Assembly (NCBI GenBank): GCA_964565925.1
Contig: CAZMGV010000006.1
Coordinates: 1 to 64,000 of the forward strand
Length of the DNA stretch: 64,000 bases
Source: CAZMGV01 sp964565925
Lineage (GTDB): Bacteria > JAGRBM01 > JAHCIT01
Direction of reading: 5' to 3'
Shown here piece after piece: positions 18,383-26,581 of this stretch. The notes under the pieces are model-generated. The model did not search any database. It saw nothing but the letters and a program-made list of their open reading frames with translations, and was not told where the DNA came from. Within the stretch, counting starts at the first letter, position 1. Each line of letters begins with the position of its first letter. The position numbers and the translations under genes were made by a program.

Positions 18383-19645
18383 TCAGGCAATTGCGGGTCT
18401 GGGCGTCAGTTCCTTCTCCGAGAGCTTGCGGACTGAGGCTTCGAACACCTGGTTCTTGCGGACCCGGCGGACTGTCACTTCGTGATTTCCGACGCGGAAC
18501 GATTCGCTCGCCTTGGGAACGTGACCCAGTTTTGCAATCACCCAGTCGGACAGGGATTTGTGATCGGAGCTCTCGCCGGCAATTCCCGTCAGTGCGAACA
18601 CATCTTTCGGCACCAGTTTTCCGCCGAGCATCCACATGTCGCCGGGCAGGCTGTGGATCATCGAGGGCAGATGGTCGAATTCGTCCTCGATTTCACCGAC
18701 CAGCTCTTCGACCAGATCTTCCAGCGTCACAAGGCCGGTCAGCTTCTTGCCTGCATCCAGCACCAGCGCCAGGTGGGCGTGCTCGGTCACGAAGCGTTCC
18801 ATGACCCGGTCGAGGGTTTCTTCCGGACGTACATTGGTCACCGGCCTCACGATGCCCTGGACTGTCGTGGCGTTCGGGTTGGTTCGTGCCAGAAACACCA
18901 GCTCCTTGAAGTTTACGTAACCCAGGACTTCCTCAGAGCCCGGGTTCGGCTTGACGGGGAACCGGGTGTGCGGATTGAAATGGGCGACCAGCAGGTTCTC
19001 CACGAGCGACGATTCCAGATACATGAACACGATCTGCTCACGCGGAATCATCACGTCGCTGATCTTGAGGCGCCCAAGCCGGGCCGCACCGGTAATGATC
19101 CGTTCCTGATGCCGGCGGATCACGTTCGATGAACGGGCCAGAAACGCGAGCGCCGTGATCTCCTCTGCGAGCGTCACCGGTTTCGCTTTCCGGCCGCCGG
19201 TTACGGTTCGGGCCACCAGATTCGTCAGCCAGATCACCGGCATGAGCGCTATCGTGCTCATTTTGAGCACCGGAGCCACCGGCACCGCCAGCCGTTCACC
19301 GTACAGAAAGCCGAGCGTCTTCGGCAGGATTTCCGACAGAACGAGAATCGCCAGCGTGAAAACGATTGAAAAAAGTATCAGGTATTTGTGACCGAAAATT
19401 CCTTCGAACTGGACGGCGACGAGGGTCGCGCCGAGCGTATTGGCAGCGGTATTGAGTATCAGGATGGCCGCCAGAGGACGGTCGATCCGGTTCTTGAACT
19501 CCTGCCAGATCGCGGCCGTACGTGGATGTTTTTCGTGAAGAGTGGCGAGCTGGGAGGTGGAAAGGCTTAAGACCACGGCCTCCATCGCCGAGCACAGAAA
19601 ACTGCCGGCCAGCGTAAACAGGATGCCTATAATCAAGAGCGTCAT
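18383..19645 (-). CDS. CNNM/CorC-type membrane protein with CBS pair
   Basis: A 420-residue protein. Residues 1 to about 180 are a CNNM (DUF21) transmembrane domain with helices at about 3-23, 57-77, 88-108 and 125-145, including the SEILPKTLG motif typical of the family. Residues about 195-320 hold two CBS modules (VMIPREQIVFM and LVLDAGKKLTGLVTLEDLVEELVGEIEDEFD). A C-terminal CorC/HlyC domain follows. Relatives transport or regulate Mg2+/Co2+ or affect membrane-protein homeostasis. AAGGAG lies about 12 bases before the ATG. It is preceded on the same strand by the DEAD-box gene, 76 bases away. Confidence 0.88.
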   Translation of the reverse strand: MTLLIIGILFTLAGSFLCSAMEAVVLSLSTSQLATLHEKHPRTAAIWQEFKNRIDRPLAAILILNTAANTLGATLVAVQFEGIFGHKYLILFSIVFTLAILVLSEILPKTLGFLYGERLAVPVAPVLKMSTIALMPVIWLTNLVARTVTGGRKAKPVTLAEEITALAFLARSSNVIRRHQERIITGAARLGRLKISDVMIPREQIVFMYLESSLVENLLVAHFNPHTRFPVKPNPGSEEVLGYVNFKELVFLARTNPNATTVQGIVRPVTNVRPEETLDRVMERFVTEHAHLALVLDAGKKLTGLVTLEDLVEELVGEIEDEFDHLPSMIHSLPGDMWMLGGKLVPKDVFALTGIAGESSDHKSLSDWVIAKLGHVPKASESFRVGNHEVTVRRVRKNQVFEASVRKLSEKELTPRPAIA

Positions 19646-19721
19646 GAGACTGCACGCTCCTTCAGGCCGGACCGACCTGCCAAATCAGGAATACAACTGG
19701 CAGGGTCGCCCGTCACCGCCG

Positions 19722-20981
19722 TCACCGCCTGGGACGGAATGTCTTGGACGCGCCGGTGACGCCTCCGCCCACGACCGGAAGATCGTCCCAGAAGCCGGGA
19801 GGAGCCGGAGTGTCGTAGTTGAAGCCTTCCTGGATCCGGACCGGGATTTTTTCGTTGAGCAGCAGCTCGACCCCCCGGAGCAGCGATTCTTCCGATGGCT
19901 GGCAGAGCGTGAACGCCTCGCCGGTCGAAAAGGCGCGGCCTGTGCGGCCAATACGGTGGACATAGTCCTCCGCCTGTGTCGGGACGTCGTAGTTCACAAC
20001 GTGGGAGATGCCTTCGACGTCGAGGCCGCGGCTTGCCACATCGGTCGCCACCAGAATGTTGATCCGTTTTTCACGGAAGGCGTCCAGCGCGTCATTGCGT
20101 TCCTTCTGCGAGCAGTCGGAATGGAGCTTCGCAACCTTGTAACCTTTCAGCTCGATCGCACGGAACACTTCGTTGGTGCGGTTGCGGGTCCGGGTGAAAA
20201 TGATGAACGTTCCGTCGGTTCCGTAGAGTTCCAGAATCTTGAGCAGCAGATGCTTCTTGAGGTGCGGCTTTACCGGCCACAGCGAGTGATCGACCGTGTC
20301 GGCGCGCTCCCCGTGACGGGCGACATCCAGATACTCCGGCTCTTTGAGAAACTGACGGGCCAGCTCCCGGATCACCGGCGGCATAGTCGCCGAGAACATC
20401 ATCGATTGCCTGTTCGTGGGGAGCTTGGAGATGATCCGCTTCACGTCCGGAATAAAACCCATATCGAGCATCCGGTCCGCTTCATCCAGCACGAGAATCT
20501 GCACATCGTCGAACATGATGGCGCGCTGTTCGGCCAGATCGAGAAGGCGGCCCGGTGTCGCCACGATCACATCCGTGCCCTTCTTAAGATCGCTGATCTG
20601 GCTGGCCATTCCCATTCCGCCCAGTACGGCGGTGGTCTTGAGCGGCAGATAGCGTCCGTACTCGGCCATGGCGACCTGGATCTGGAGACAGAGTTCCCGT
20701 GTCGGCGTGAGAATCAGCGCACGCGGATATTTGGACCGCGATTTCGCCGGCGCCAGCCGGTTCAGGATCGGCAAACCGAATGCCGCCGTTTTGCCCGTAC
20801 CCGTACGGGCGCAGGCCACCATGTCTTTCCCCTGAATTAGTACGGGAATCGCTTTCAGCTGGATTTCGGTCGGCTGGTTGTACCCCATGTCCTCGACCCC
20901 CCAGACGAGCTTGTCGTCCATACCGAAGGTCGAAAACGGATTAACAGGGGTCTCGACGCCGCCGTCGGGCGTATTGGTCAT
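19722..20981 (-). CDS. DEAD-box ATP-dependent RNA helicase (RhlE/CsdA type)
   Basis: A 419-residue helicase core with almost no extension. Motifs in order: Q motif (GYNQPTEIQLKAIP), motif I ARTGTGKT, Ia PTRELCLQ, Ib TPGR, II DEAD, III SAT, IV FIIFTRTR, V DVASRGLD and VI HRIGRTGR. It would unwind short RNA duplexes in ribosome assembly or mRNA decay. The C-terminal tail is short (about 45 residues) and less basic than in RhlE or CsdA. The start is uncertain: ATG at 20981 begins MTNTPDGG, with only a weak purine site. An in-frame start 90 bases upstream gives an unlikely Cys- and Ser-rich leader. Confidence 0.92.
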   Translation of the reverse strand: MTNTPDGGVETPVNPFSTFGMDDKLVWGVEDMGYNQPTEIQLKAIPVLIQGKDMVACARTGTGKTAAFGLPILNRLAPAKSRSKYPRALILTPTRELCLQIQVAMAEYGRYLPLKTTAVLGGMGMASQISDLKKGTDVIVATPGRLLDLAEQRAIMFDDVQILVLDEADRMLDMGFIPDVKRIISKLPTNRQSMMFSATMPPVIRELARQFLKEPEYLDVARHGERADTVDHSLWPVKPHLKKHLLLKILELYGTDGTFIIFTRTRNRTNEVFRAIELKGYKVAKLHSDCSQKERNDALDAFREKRINILVATDVASRGLDVEGISHVVNYDVPTQAEDYVHRIGRTGRAFSTGEAFTLCQPSEESLLRGVELLLNEKIPVRIQEGFNYDTPAPPGFWDDLPVVGGGVTGASKTFRPRR

Positions 20982-21151
20982 GGAAGTGCTCAATTCATTT
21001 CTGCCGGTTTCTGAAATTCTGGAGGTCTGTCTGCATCCGCTGGTTTTCATTCCGGAGCAGCAGCCCGTCACCGGCCCCGTGATTTACGGGGTTTCGGGAC
21101 AGCATACTACATAGTCAGCCCTGTGGAAGCGAGCGCGGTAACTTACTGAAA

Positions 21152-22249
21152 TTACTTGGAATAATAGGCCTTTTGTACGCCGTGATGAATGAGTTCGTGG
21201 TCGTCCGTGTTCAGTCCCGAACGCCATACCGGATCCTGGTAAATGACCAGCCGGGGATCGCCCTCAACCAGCCGGAGCAGATGCGGTCCGACAGCGGCCG
21301 AAAATGCCAGAGTCGAAGTCAGGGGAACAGCGCCCGGCATGTTCGGCACCGCGTAGTGGAGCACGCCGTCGATCACCTGAATTGGTTTGGTATGAGTGCC
21401 GGCTTTCGAAGTCTCCACGCATCCGCCCTGATCGATCGCCACGTCCACAATGACCGATCCCTTGCGCATCCGTTTGACCAGTTTTCGTGTGATCAGCACC
21501 GGGGCGCGTTCGCCGGCCCGGTAGGCCGCTGCGACGACGATATCGGCGGCCGTTACCGTACCGGCAATCGTTTCCGCGTCAGCCTGACGAGTCTCTATCT
21601 TTCCCGGATACAGATTCTGCAATCTGCTTAAAGCCTCCGGTTTGGGGTCCACGACCGTCACCCGGGCTTCCATCCCGACGGCGATCCGAACGGCCTCCCG
21701 GCCCACGGCGCCAGCGCCAATCACCACGACGTCCGCCGGCGGGACGCCCGTAGTTCCGCCGATATACTTTCCCATACCGGCCGGATGTTTCGCCAGCGCA
21801 TAGGCACTCTCAAGAATGGCCATCCGGCCCGCGACTTCACTCATCGGGATGAGAACCGGCGCTTGCCCGTCGGCGGTGAGGACCGTCTCGAGTCCGATGG
21901 CGACCGTCCCTCTTCGCAGCAGTTCGGCAGTTAACCCGGGTGCCGCCGCCAGATGCAGAAAACAGACGAGGACGAGATCCGGCCGGAGATATCTGATCTC
22001 CGGTCCGAGTGGTTCTTTCACTTTCAGGACAACATCGGACCGCTTCCACAGATTGCGGGCATTTGCAACGATGCGGGCTCCGGCTTTGCGGTAGACCGAA
22101 TCCGGAAACCGGCTGCGTAATCCCGCGCCGGATTCCACAAGGACCCTGACGCCGCGATCCGTCACCATTTTCACGAGTTCCGGCGTCGCAGCCACCCGCC
22201 CCTCGTTCGGTTTGATTTCACGCGGAATACCCAGTGTGAGAGAATTCAT
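21152..22249 (-). CDS. ald: Alanine dehydrogenase
   Basis: A 365-residue NAD-dependent L-alanine dehydrogenase (alanine to pyruvate plus ammonia). Seen: MNSLTLGIPREIKPNEGRVA, catalytic K76 in VLKVKEP, H99 in CFLHLAA, the Rossmann motif VVVIGAGAVGREAVRIAVG, and the signature DVAIDQGG with active-site Asp. HYAVPNMPGAVP near the C-terminus is diagnostic. Usual family length is about 370. AAGGACGG precedes the ATG at a spacing of five. Relative to most alanine dehydrogenases the segment normally read as RVAMTP is RVAATP. It stands alone, upstream of the helicase gene by 170 bases, and is divergent from the tRNA gene. Confidence 0.93.
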   Translation of the reverse strand: MNSLTLGIPREIKPNEGRVAATPELVKMVTDRGVRVLVESGAGLRSRFPDSVYRKAGARIVANARNLWKRSDVVLKVKEPLGPEIRYLRPDLVLVCFLHLAAAPGLTAELLRRGTVAIGLETVLTADGQAPVLIPMSEVAGRMAILESAYALAKHPAGMGKYIGGTTGVPPADVVVIGAGAVGREAVRIAVGMEARVTVVDPKPEALSRLQNLYPGKIETRQADAETIAGTVTAADIVVAAAYRAGERAPVLITRKLVKRMRKGSVIVDVAIDQGGCVETSKAGTHTKPIQVIDGVLHYAVPNMPGAVPLTSTLAFSAAVGPHLLRLVEGDPRLVIYQDPVWRSGLNTDDHELIHHGVQKAYYSK

Positions 22250-22308
22250 ATTCCGTCCTTTTAGAGATCGCCTCTTTCCGCCGCAAGTTCCTGTGCTAAC
22301 TTGCCGAT

Positions 22309-22385
<77 letters not shown>

Positions 22386-22760
22386 GACCGCTTCCGGTAA
22401 TCTCCGGCGTTTTATTCCGAACAATTTTCGAACCCGTACCGGCATCGGCGGAAGAAACATCCAATGAGCCCCTTCTCAAGCGTTGCGGCGGGACTCCGTT
22501 TTTCTTCGAAGAGTTGTTCTGTATTCGATTCAGGATTCTGAACCGGACGAATTTCTCCGTTGACAGTAAAATGAACCGGTACTCTCAGATCATTCTGATA
22601 ACAGAGACTGACAATGCGGATTATCTTCATCTGAATAGATATCGTGATGACTAACGTTGTTATCTGTCCGAAATATGTCTAGTGTCTGCCGCGTTGGATA
22701 AAAAACACGTCTGTTTTCTGTCCGACGAATTCAGGAAGACTCAAGGAAGGGATACTCATA
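22386..22760. other. Gene-free region between tRNA and the basic coiled-coil gene
   Basis: About 375 bases with lower GC than the surroundings. A frame running out of the tRNA gene stays open but has no start or codon bias that I trust. Near 22690-22760 there is an A/T-rich stretch (GGATAAAAAACACG) and then AAGGAAGGG ahead of the next ATG, so a promoter for that gene probably lies here, but no clear -35/-10 pair is visible. No other structure was found. Confidence 0.5.
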
Positions 22761-23165
22761 ATGCCGCGTCCGAGCCGAGAAGAATCACTGCTGAAGGAAC
22801 TCCTCAAACTGTCGACGGTCAGCCGCAAGGCACTTCTCAAGAAGGCCACCGTCATCGGCAAAGACGCGAAAAAGCTGAAAGCCCGTCGCAAGGAACTGAT
22901 CAAGCAGATCCGCGGCCTCGAGAAGGACGTCGCCAAACTGGACCGACAGCTGGGTATTCCCGGCGGAACGGGAGCGGGCCGGGGCGGCTTCGGCCGCAAG
23001 CGCGGTCCCCGCGATCCGAAAGCTACCCGGCAGGCGCGCATTACCCGCTACAAGAATTCCATTCCCAAAATAAAGGCCGAGCTGGACCGCGCAAAGGGTT
23101 CACGCAAGGAGCGGCTTCAGAAGCGCCTCGAGAAAGCTGAAAAACTGCTCAAGGAACTAAGCTGA
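22761..23165 (+). CDS. Small basic coiled-coil protein, hypothetical
   Basis: A 134-residue protein dominated by Lys, Arg, Glu and Leu. Residues about 1-68 are a long amphipathic helix (KLKARRKELIKQIRGLEKDV), residues about 69-90 are a Gly/Arg/Pro linker (GGTGAGRGGFGRKRG), and residues about 95-134 are a second basic helix ending KAEKLLKELS. The layout is a helical hairpin with a flexible hinge, very basic overall. Such proteins often bind nucleic acid or ribosomes, but I do not recognise the family and assign no function. AAGGAAGGG lies upstream of the ATG and a terminator-like hairpin lies 31 bases downstream, so it is probably a single-gene unit. Confidence 0.75.
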   Translation: MPRPSREESLLKELLKLSTVSRKALLKKATVIGKDAKKLKARRKELIKQIRGLEKDVAKLDRQLGIPGGTGAGRGGFGRKRGPRDPKATRQARITRYKNSIPKIKAELDRAKGSRKERLQKRLEKAEKLLKELS

Positions 23166-23196
23166 TTTCACCGGTATCTGGTGACGGTAAAATCAG

Positions 23197-23229
23197 AGGG
23201 CGGCGTGGATAATGCCGCCCTTTGATTTG
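23197..23229 (+). terminator. Terminator-like hairpin
   Basis: AGGGCGGC (23197-23204) pairs perfectly with GCCGCCCT (23214-23221) over a 9-base loop, followed by a modest T-rich tail (TTGATTT). It lies between two converging genes and may serve both. Confidence 0.6.
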
Positions 23230-23253
23230 GATAAACCGGACTCTCCGACAGAC

Positions 23254-24225
23254 TTATTTCTTGAAAACTTTCTTCGTATCGATCGGATGGGTGGCGACCC
23301 ATCCGTGCGCATAGACTCTGGAAAAATCCCTTGACGTCAGTAATGTCTGGACAATCGTCGTACCCTGCATTTCGCCGTCCACATCCACCGGTTTGGCCCG
23401 TGAATGCTCGGCCGGCCGTCTGGAACTCCGGTCGGCGATGACCAGCAGCGGCTCGTTGGCGGGCACCCGTTCCTGGGAGATTTCCAGAGCAACCTGAGTC
23501 GTAAACTGCGGCCGGTAGCCTTCCAGGGCTTTTGACAGCGCTCCGATAATATCGAGATAGAAACAGATAAAAGCGACGGAGAAGAACCCTTCACCCGCTT
23601 CGAACAGACGGAGCATGCTTCCCGGTGTACGGACCTTCGCCGGATCGGTAATAGTCCAGAACAGGTTGTCGGCATGTTCGTATTCGGTCGCCATCACCTG
23701 CGACATCTGCCGGGTCGGATTGGCTGACGCGGCGGCAAACCGGTCGCGCCAGGACGCCCAGTGGGCAGGATCAAGCAGAGGACTGTTACCGACCGACCAC
23801 GCTCCTGCATCCAGCTTGTCGGTATCGCAGAAACGGCTCGTGATCCACCAGCTTCCGTTATTGGAACGCTGATAGCTGGCTTCGTACGGTACCGTTTCGT
23901 GCAGCGGGAGCCCTTTCTCCAGGCGGACATAGATCCGGCACGGAAAGGTCGAGGCGTGTTCATGAATGGAAATCCGGCGAAGCAGCGGAAAGATCCGGGC
24001 GACACAATGGAGCCCGCCCTGAAGTCTGCCCGGAGGCCCCATCAGCGCCTGATGTGCGAATTTCATTTCGCCGCGGAACCGGTGAATGCCGTCCGGGCTG
24101 CAGCCGGCCTCCTCCATCGACAGGAGGGAATCTTCCACGAGCGTATCGAGGGGCTTCCAGCTGGCAGAATCCCCCCAGGGATTCTTTTCCGGCGGACCCA
24201 GAGAGGTCAGTGCGGGTTCAGTCAT
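23254..24225 (-). CDS. Hotdog/thioesterase-like protein (tentative)
   Basis: A 323-residue soluble protein. The segment FAHQALMGPPGRLQGGLHC resembles the G-x-x-HGG turn of hotdog-fold acyl-CoA thioesterases. Near the C-terminus VPANEPLLVIADRSSRRP followed by GEMQGTTIVQTLL resembles the second half of a hotdog domain, so a double-hotdog enzyme is possible. This is a pattern judgement only. The ATG at 24225 has GGAG ten bases upstream. A GTG seven codons earlier is less likely. The gene is divergent from a crotonase, and two perfect palindromes lie in the shared intergenic region. The pairing supports a role in acyl-CoA metabolism. Confidence 0.55.
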   Translation of the reverse strand: MTEPALTSLGPPEKNPWGDSASWKPLDTLVEDSLLSMEEAGCSPDGIHRFRGEMKFAHQALMGPPGRLQGGLHCVARIFPLLRRISIHEHASTFPCRIYVRLEKGLPLHETVPYEASYQRSNNGSWWITSRFCDTDKLDAGAWSVGNSPLLDPAHWASWRDRFAAASANPTRQMSQVMATEYEHADNLFWTITDPAKVRTPGSMLRLFEAGEGFFSVAFICFYLDIIGALSKALEGYRPQFTTQVALEISQERVPANEPLLVIADRSSRRPAEHSRAKPVDVDGEMQGTTIVQTLLTSRDFSRVYAHGWVATHPIDTKKVFKK

Positions 24226-24263
24226 GGCTTCAGTCTCCGGTTGCACCCGCTGGCGGTGTGCAC

Positions 24264-24280
24264 TGTGTGACCGTCACACA
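24264..24280. promoter_or_regulatory. Palindromic operator candidate 1
   Basis: TGTGTGA (24264-24270), spacer CCG, TCACACA (24274-24280) form a perfect 7-3-7 inverted repeat 38 bases upstream of the leftward hotdog-like gene. The half site resembles a CRP half site, but the spacer is 3 rather than 6, so it is not a canonical CRP site. The binding protein is unknown. Confidence 0.5.
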
Positions 24281-24294
24281 AGGGGACTATATAC

Positions 24295-24312
24295 ATTGAC
24301 TCGCCAGTCAAT
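24295..24312. promoter_or_regulatory. Palindromic TetR-type operator candidate 2
   Basis: ATTGACT (24295-24301), spacer CGCC, AGTCAAT (24306-24312) is a perfect 7-4-7 inverted repeat between the divergent hotdog-like and crotonase genes. TetR-family regulators of acyl-CoA metabolism commonly bind short palindromes of this geometry, so autoregulated or divergent control is plausible. No TetR gene lies in the window. TTGACT also looks like a -35 hexamer, so the operator may overlap a promoter. Confidence 0.55.
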
Positions 24313-24427
24313 CAAACAGGGCTGTCTTTATCGTTACAAGAGACCGGACCGGAGTGCAGGGGTTGTGTTTTGAGCCTGTTCAGGCGAGATTTCGGCCCAC
24401 AATTCACCGTTTCAACGAGGTCCACCT

Positions 24428-25213
24428 ATGCGTCATGAAGATATTCTGGTCGAAAAGGACGGCAACATCGTCTGGATAACCATTAATCGGCCCAAGCAGC
24501 TGAATGCTTTCCGCTCGCAGACGCTGCTTGAACTGGCCGATGCTTTCGACACCGCTGGCGCGGATGAGAGCTGCGGCGTCATCGTCCTGACCGGCGCCGG
24601 GGACAAGGCATTTTCCGCCGGCGGAGATATCGCTGCCATGTCGGATCTGAAGCCCGGTCCCGGACGTGAATTTTTACGCTCCTGCAGGCGGGCTTCACAG
24701 GCCATGCGGGACTGTCCGCAGCCGGTCGTCGCCATGGTGAACGGATATGCCCTGGGCGGCGGCAACGAACTTCACCTGTTCTGCGACCTGACGCTGGCCT
24801 CCGACAAAGCCGTGTTCGGCCAGACCGGACCCACCGTCGGATCGGTGCCGGTCTGGGGCGGGACGCAGCTTCTGCCCAGAATGGTCGGCGAAAAACGGGC
24901 CCGTGAAATGGTCTATCTCTGTCCGCGCCTCGACGCGAAAACCGCGCTCGAATGGGGGCTCTGCAACCGGGTGATCCCGCATGACAGACTCAAGGAAGAA
25001 ACCCGCAAGATCTGCCTGGATATCTTGGCGAAATCCCCGCAGTCCCTGCGGATCGCCAAGATGAGCTTCAACCATGTGATCGCTTCGATGGACGCCTCCT
25101 TCGAGCACGGTTCCGAGCTGCTGGCCTCCTGCTACGGCGGTGCGGAACTGGGCGAAGGAATGAAAGCGTTTCTCGAAAAACGTAAGCCGGATTTCAATCA
25201 GTTCCGCAAATAG
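24428..25213 (+). CDS. Crotonase-family enzyme, MenB/BadI-like
   Basis: A 261-residue enoyl-CoA hydratase superfamily protein. FSAGGDIAAM supplies the first oxyanion-hole segment and GYALGGGNELHLFCDLTLASD the second. The stretch FGQTGPTVGSVPVWGG, then ARE-x-x-YLC and the closing RKPDFNQF, closely matches the MenB (naphthoate synthase) and BadI (2-ketocyclohexanecarboxyl-CoA hydrolase) branch rather than ordinary hydratases. No other menaquinone or benzoate genes are near, so the substrate is open. GAGGT precedes the ATG. It is divergent from the hotdog-like gene, with two palindromic operators between them. It is followed 89 bases later by a stress-protein gene. Confidence 0.85.
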   Translation: MRHEDILVEKDGNIVWITINRPKQLNAFRSQTLLELADAFDTAGADESCGVIVLTGAGDKAFSAGGDIAAMSDLKPGPGREFLRSCRRASQAMRDCPQPVVAMVNGYALGGGNELHLFCDLTLASDKAVFGQTGPTVGSVPVWGGTQLLPRMVGEKRAREMVYLCPRLDAKTALEWGLCNRVIPHDRLKEETRKICLDILAKSPQSLRIAKMSFNHVIASMDASFEHGSELLASCYGGAELGEGMKAFLEKRKPDFNQFRK

Positions 25214-25302
25214 CCGTTTGCCATGCCGGGCGGACGGGATTATGAATTTGCGGCGACAGGAATTCGCACCGGTTTACGGTGCATGAACGGGGTAAAACGG
25301 GA

Positions 25303-25797
25303 ATGGGCGGCGTAAACTTCAAAACGATTGTGGCAACCAGTGATCTTTCCGAAATTGCGGAAGAAGGTCTTTCCCACGCGGCCCAGATTGCGGCCAGCGG
25401 CTCCGCGACCCGGTTGTATCTGCTTCATGTCGTGGCGCCGGCCGAAATGCTGCTCGGCCGCGAATACGGTCTGGGGCTCGAGATCACGAAACAGGCCCTC
25501 AAGGAAATCCATGATGCCGCCGAGCAGAAGCTCGCCGAACAGTGGAAGAAGGTCGCTCCGGCCAGCTACGCCGGACCGTCTCCCAAACTGATGACCGTGA
25601 GCGGCAGTCCGGCGGCCGAAATCTGCGATTTTGCCGATTCGGTGAAAGCGGACCTGATCGTGATCGGGACCCACGGACGGACCGGCCTGGGACACCTGCT
25701 CATCGGTTCAGTGGCGGAAAACGTCGTCCGGCACGCTCCCTGTGCGGTGCTCACGGTCCGGCTTCCGCAAAAGCCGAAGAAGGCCAAAAAGAAATAG
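25303..25797 (+). CDS. Universal stress protein (UspA family)
   Basis: A 164-residue UspA-fold protein: VNFKTIVATSDLSEIAEEGL at the start, a conserved LYLLHVV strand, and the nucleotide-binding motif GTHGRTGLGHLLIGSVAENVV, which has the G-x2-G-x9-G-S pattern of ATP-binding members. The last ten residues are lysine-rich (KPKKAKKK). ATG at 25303 is preferred. A GTG 24 bases earlier is possible. It stops exactly where the converging flavin reductase-like gene stops, with no gap. Confidence 0.9.
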   Translation: MGGVNFKTIVATSDLSEIAEEGLSHAAQIAASGSATRLYLLHVVAPAEMLLGREYGLGLEITKQALKEIHDAAEQKLAEQWKKVAPASYAGPSPKLMTVSGSPAAEICDFADSVKADLIVIGTHGRTGLGHLLIGSVAENVVRHAPCAVLTVRLPQKPKKAKKK

Positions 25798-26478
25798 TCA
25801 GAAATTCTGGTAGATATTGGCTTGTCCGATACCGCAGCTGTCGGCCACGGCTTTCAGTTCGCCGATCATCTCTTTCTTGCCGCAGGCGAAGATCACTCCC
25901 GACGCCATGGGATGTTCTTTGGCGAACTGGTTCTGTACATGGACATGCGATTCGCCGGAAATGACCAGCTTCACGTCAATGCCTGCGGATTTCCAGCGGG
26001 CAATATCCGCTTCAAACGGAACCTGGTTCCGCTTCCGGCATCCATAGTAAAGATGAATGCTTTTCGCACAGCCTGGATGGGCGAGTGCGTATTCGATCAC
26101 GGGCCGGATCGGCGTGATCCCGGTCCCCATGGCGAAGAGCCAGAGATCCGAATCTTTTGTAACCTTCTCGAGCGGATAACCGTTACCTTCGGGACCCGTC
26201 GAGCGCACAGTGTCTCCCGGTTTCATGCCCGCCAGCCGGTCTACCAGCGGAGCACCCTTTTTCAGTACAAAAGTGAACGAACCTTTTTCAGCCGGACCCG
26301 AAGCGATGGCGAAATAGCCGGGCTTCTCCCCGCCAGCGGTCATCCGGACGTACTGACCGGGTTTCCGCGATGCCGCATCCACCGGCGTGCCGGCCGTATC
26401 GACGACCAGATGCAAAAGTTCGTCACCGATCGGCGACACTGACCGGATATTCAGATCAAAAAAACCGTCATTCGACAT
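25798..26478 (-). CDS. FNR-like flavin/ferredoxin oxidoreductase
   Basis: A 226-residue protein of the ferredoxin-NADP reductase superfamily. The FAD-binding barrel is present at about residues 1-100, but the usual R-x-Y-S motif is replaced by KPGYFAIAS. The second domain carries AMGTGITPIRPVIEYAL, the pyridine-nucleotide phosphate loop, and ends in VIFACGKKEMI, which matches the usual C-G-x-x-x-M segment. Family members pass electrons between NAD(P)H and flavin or iron-sulfur partners. With no iron-sulfur domain of its own it needs a separate acceptor, and none is adjacent. Divergent from the next gene by about 100 bases. Confidence 0.8.
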   Translation of the reverse strand: MSNDGFFDLNIRSVSPIGDELLHLVVDTAGTPVDAASRKPGQYVRMTAGGEKPGYFAIASGPAEKGSFTFVLKKGAPLVDRLAGMKPGDTVRSTGPEGNGYPLEKVTKDSDLWLFAMGTGITPIRPVIEYALAHPGCAKSIHLYYGCRKRNQVPFEADIARWKSAGIDVKLVISGESHVHVQNQFAKEHPMASGVIFACGKKEMIGELKAVADSCGIGQANIYQNF

Positions 26479-26581
26479 CCCGACTGTCCTCTGCCTTAAA
26501 GCGGAATAATGATGGGCCGAACCATAGCCGAGCCTGCCACCGGGGCAACTCCGGCTTGTCCCTTTTTTGAACCAGCCTCAC

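Noticed and set aside
24264..24280. CRP/FNR binding site
   Set aside because: The half sites TGTGA and TCACA are present but the spacer is 3 bases, not the 6 (CRP) or 4 (FNR) needed.
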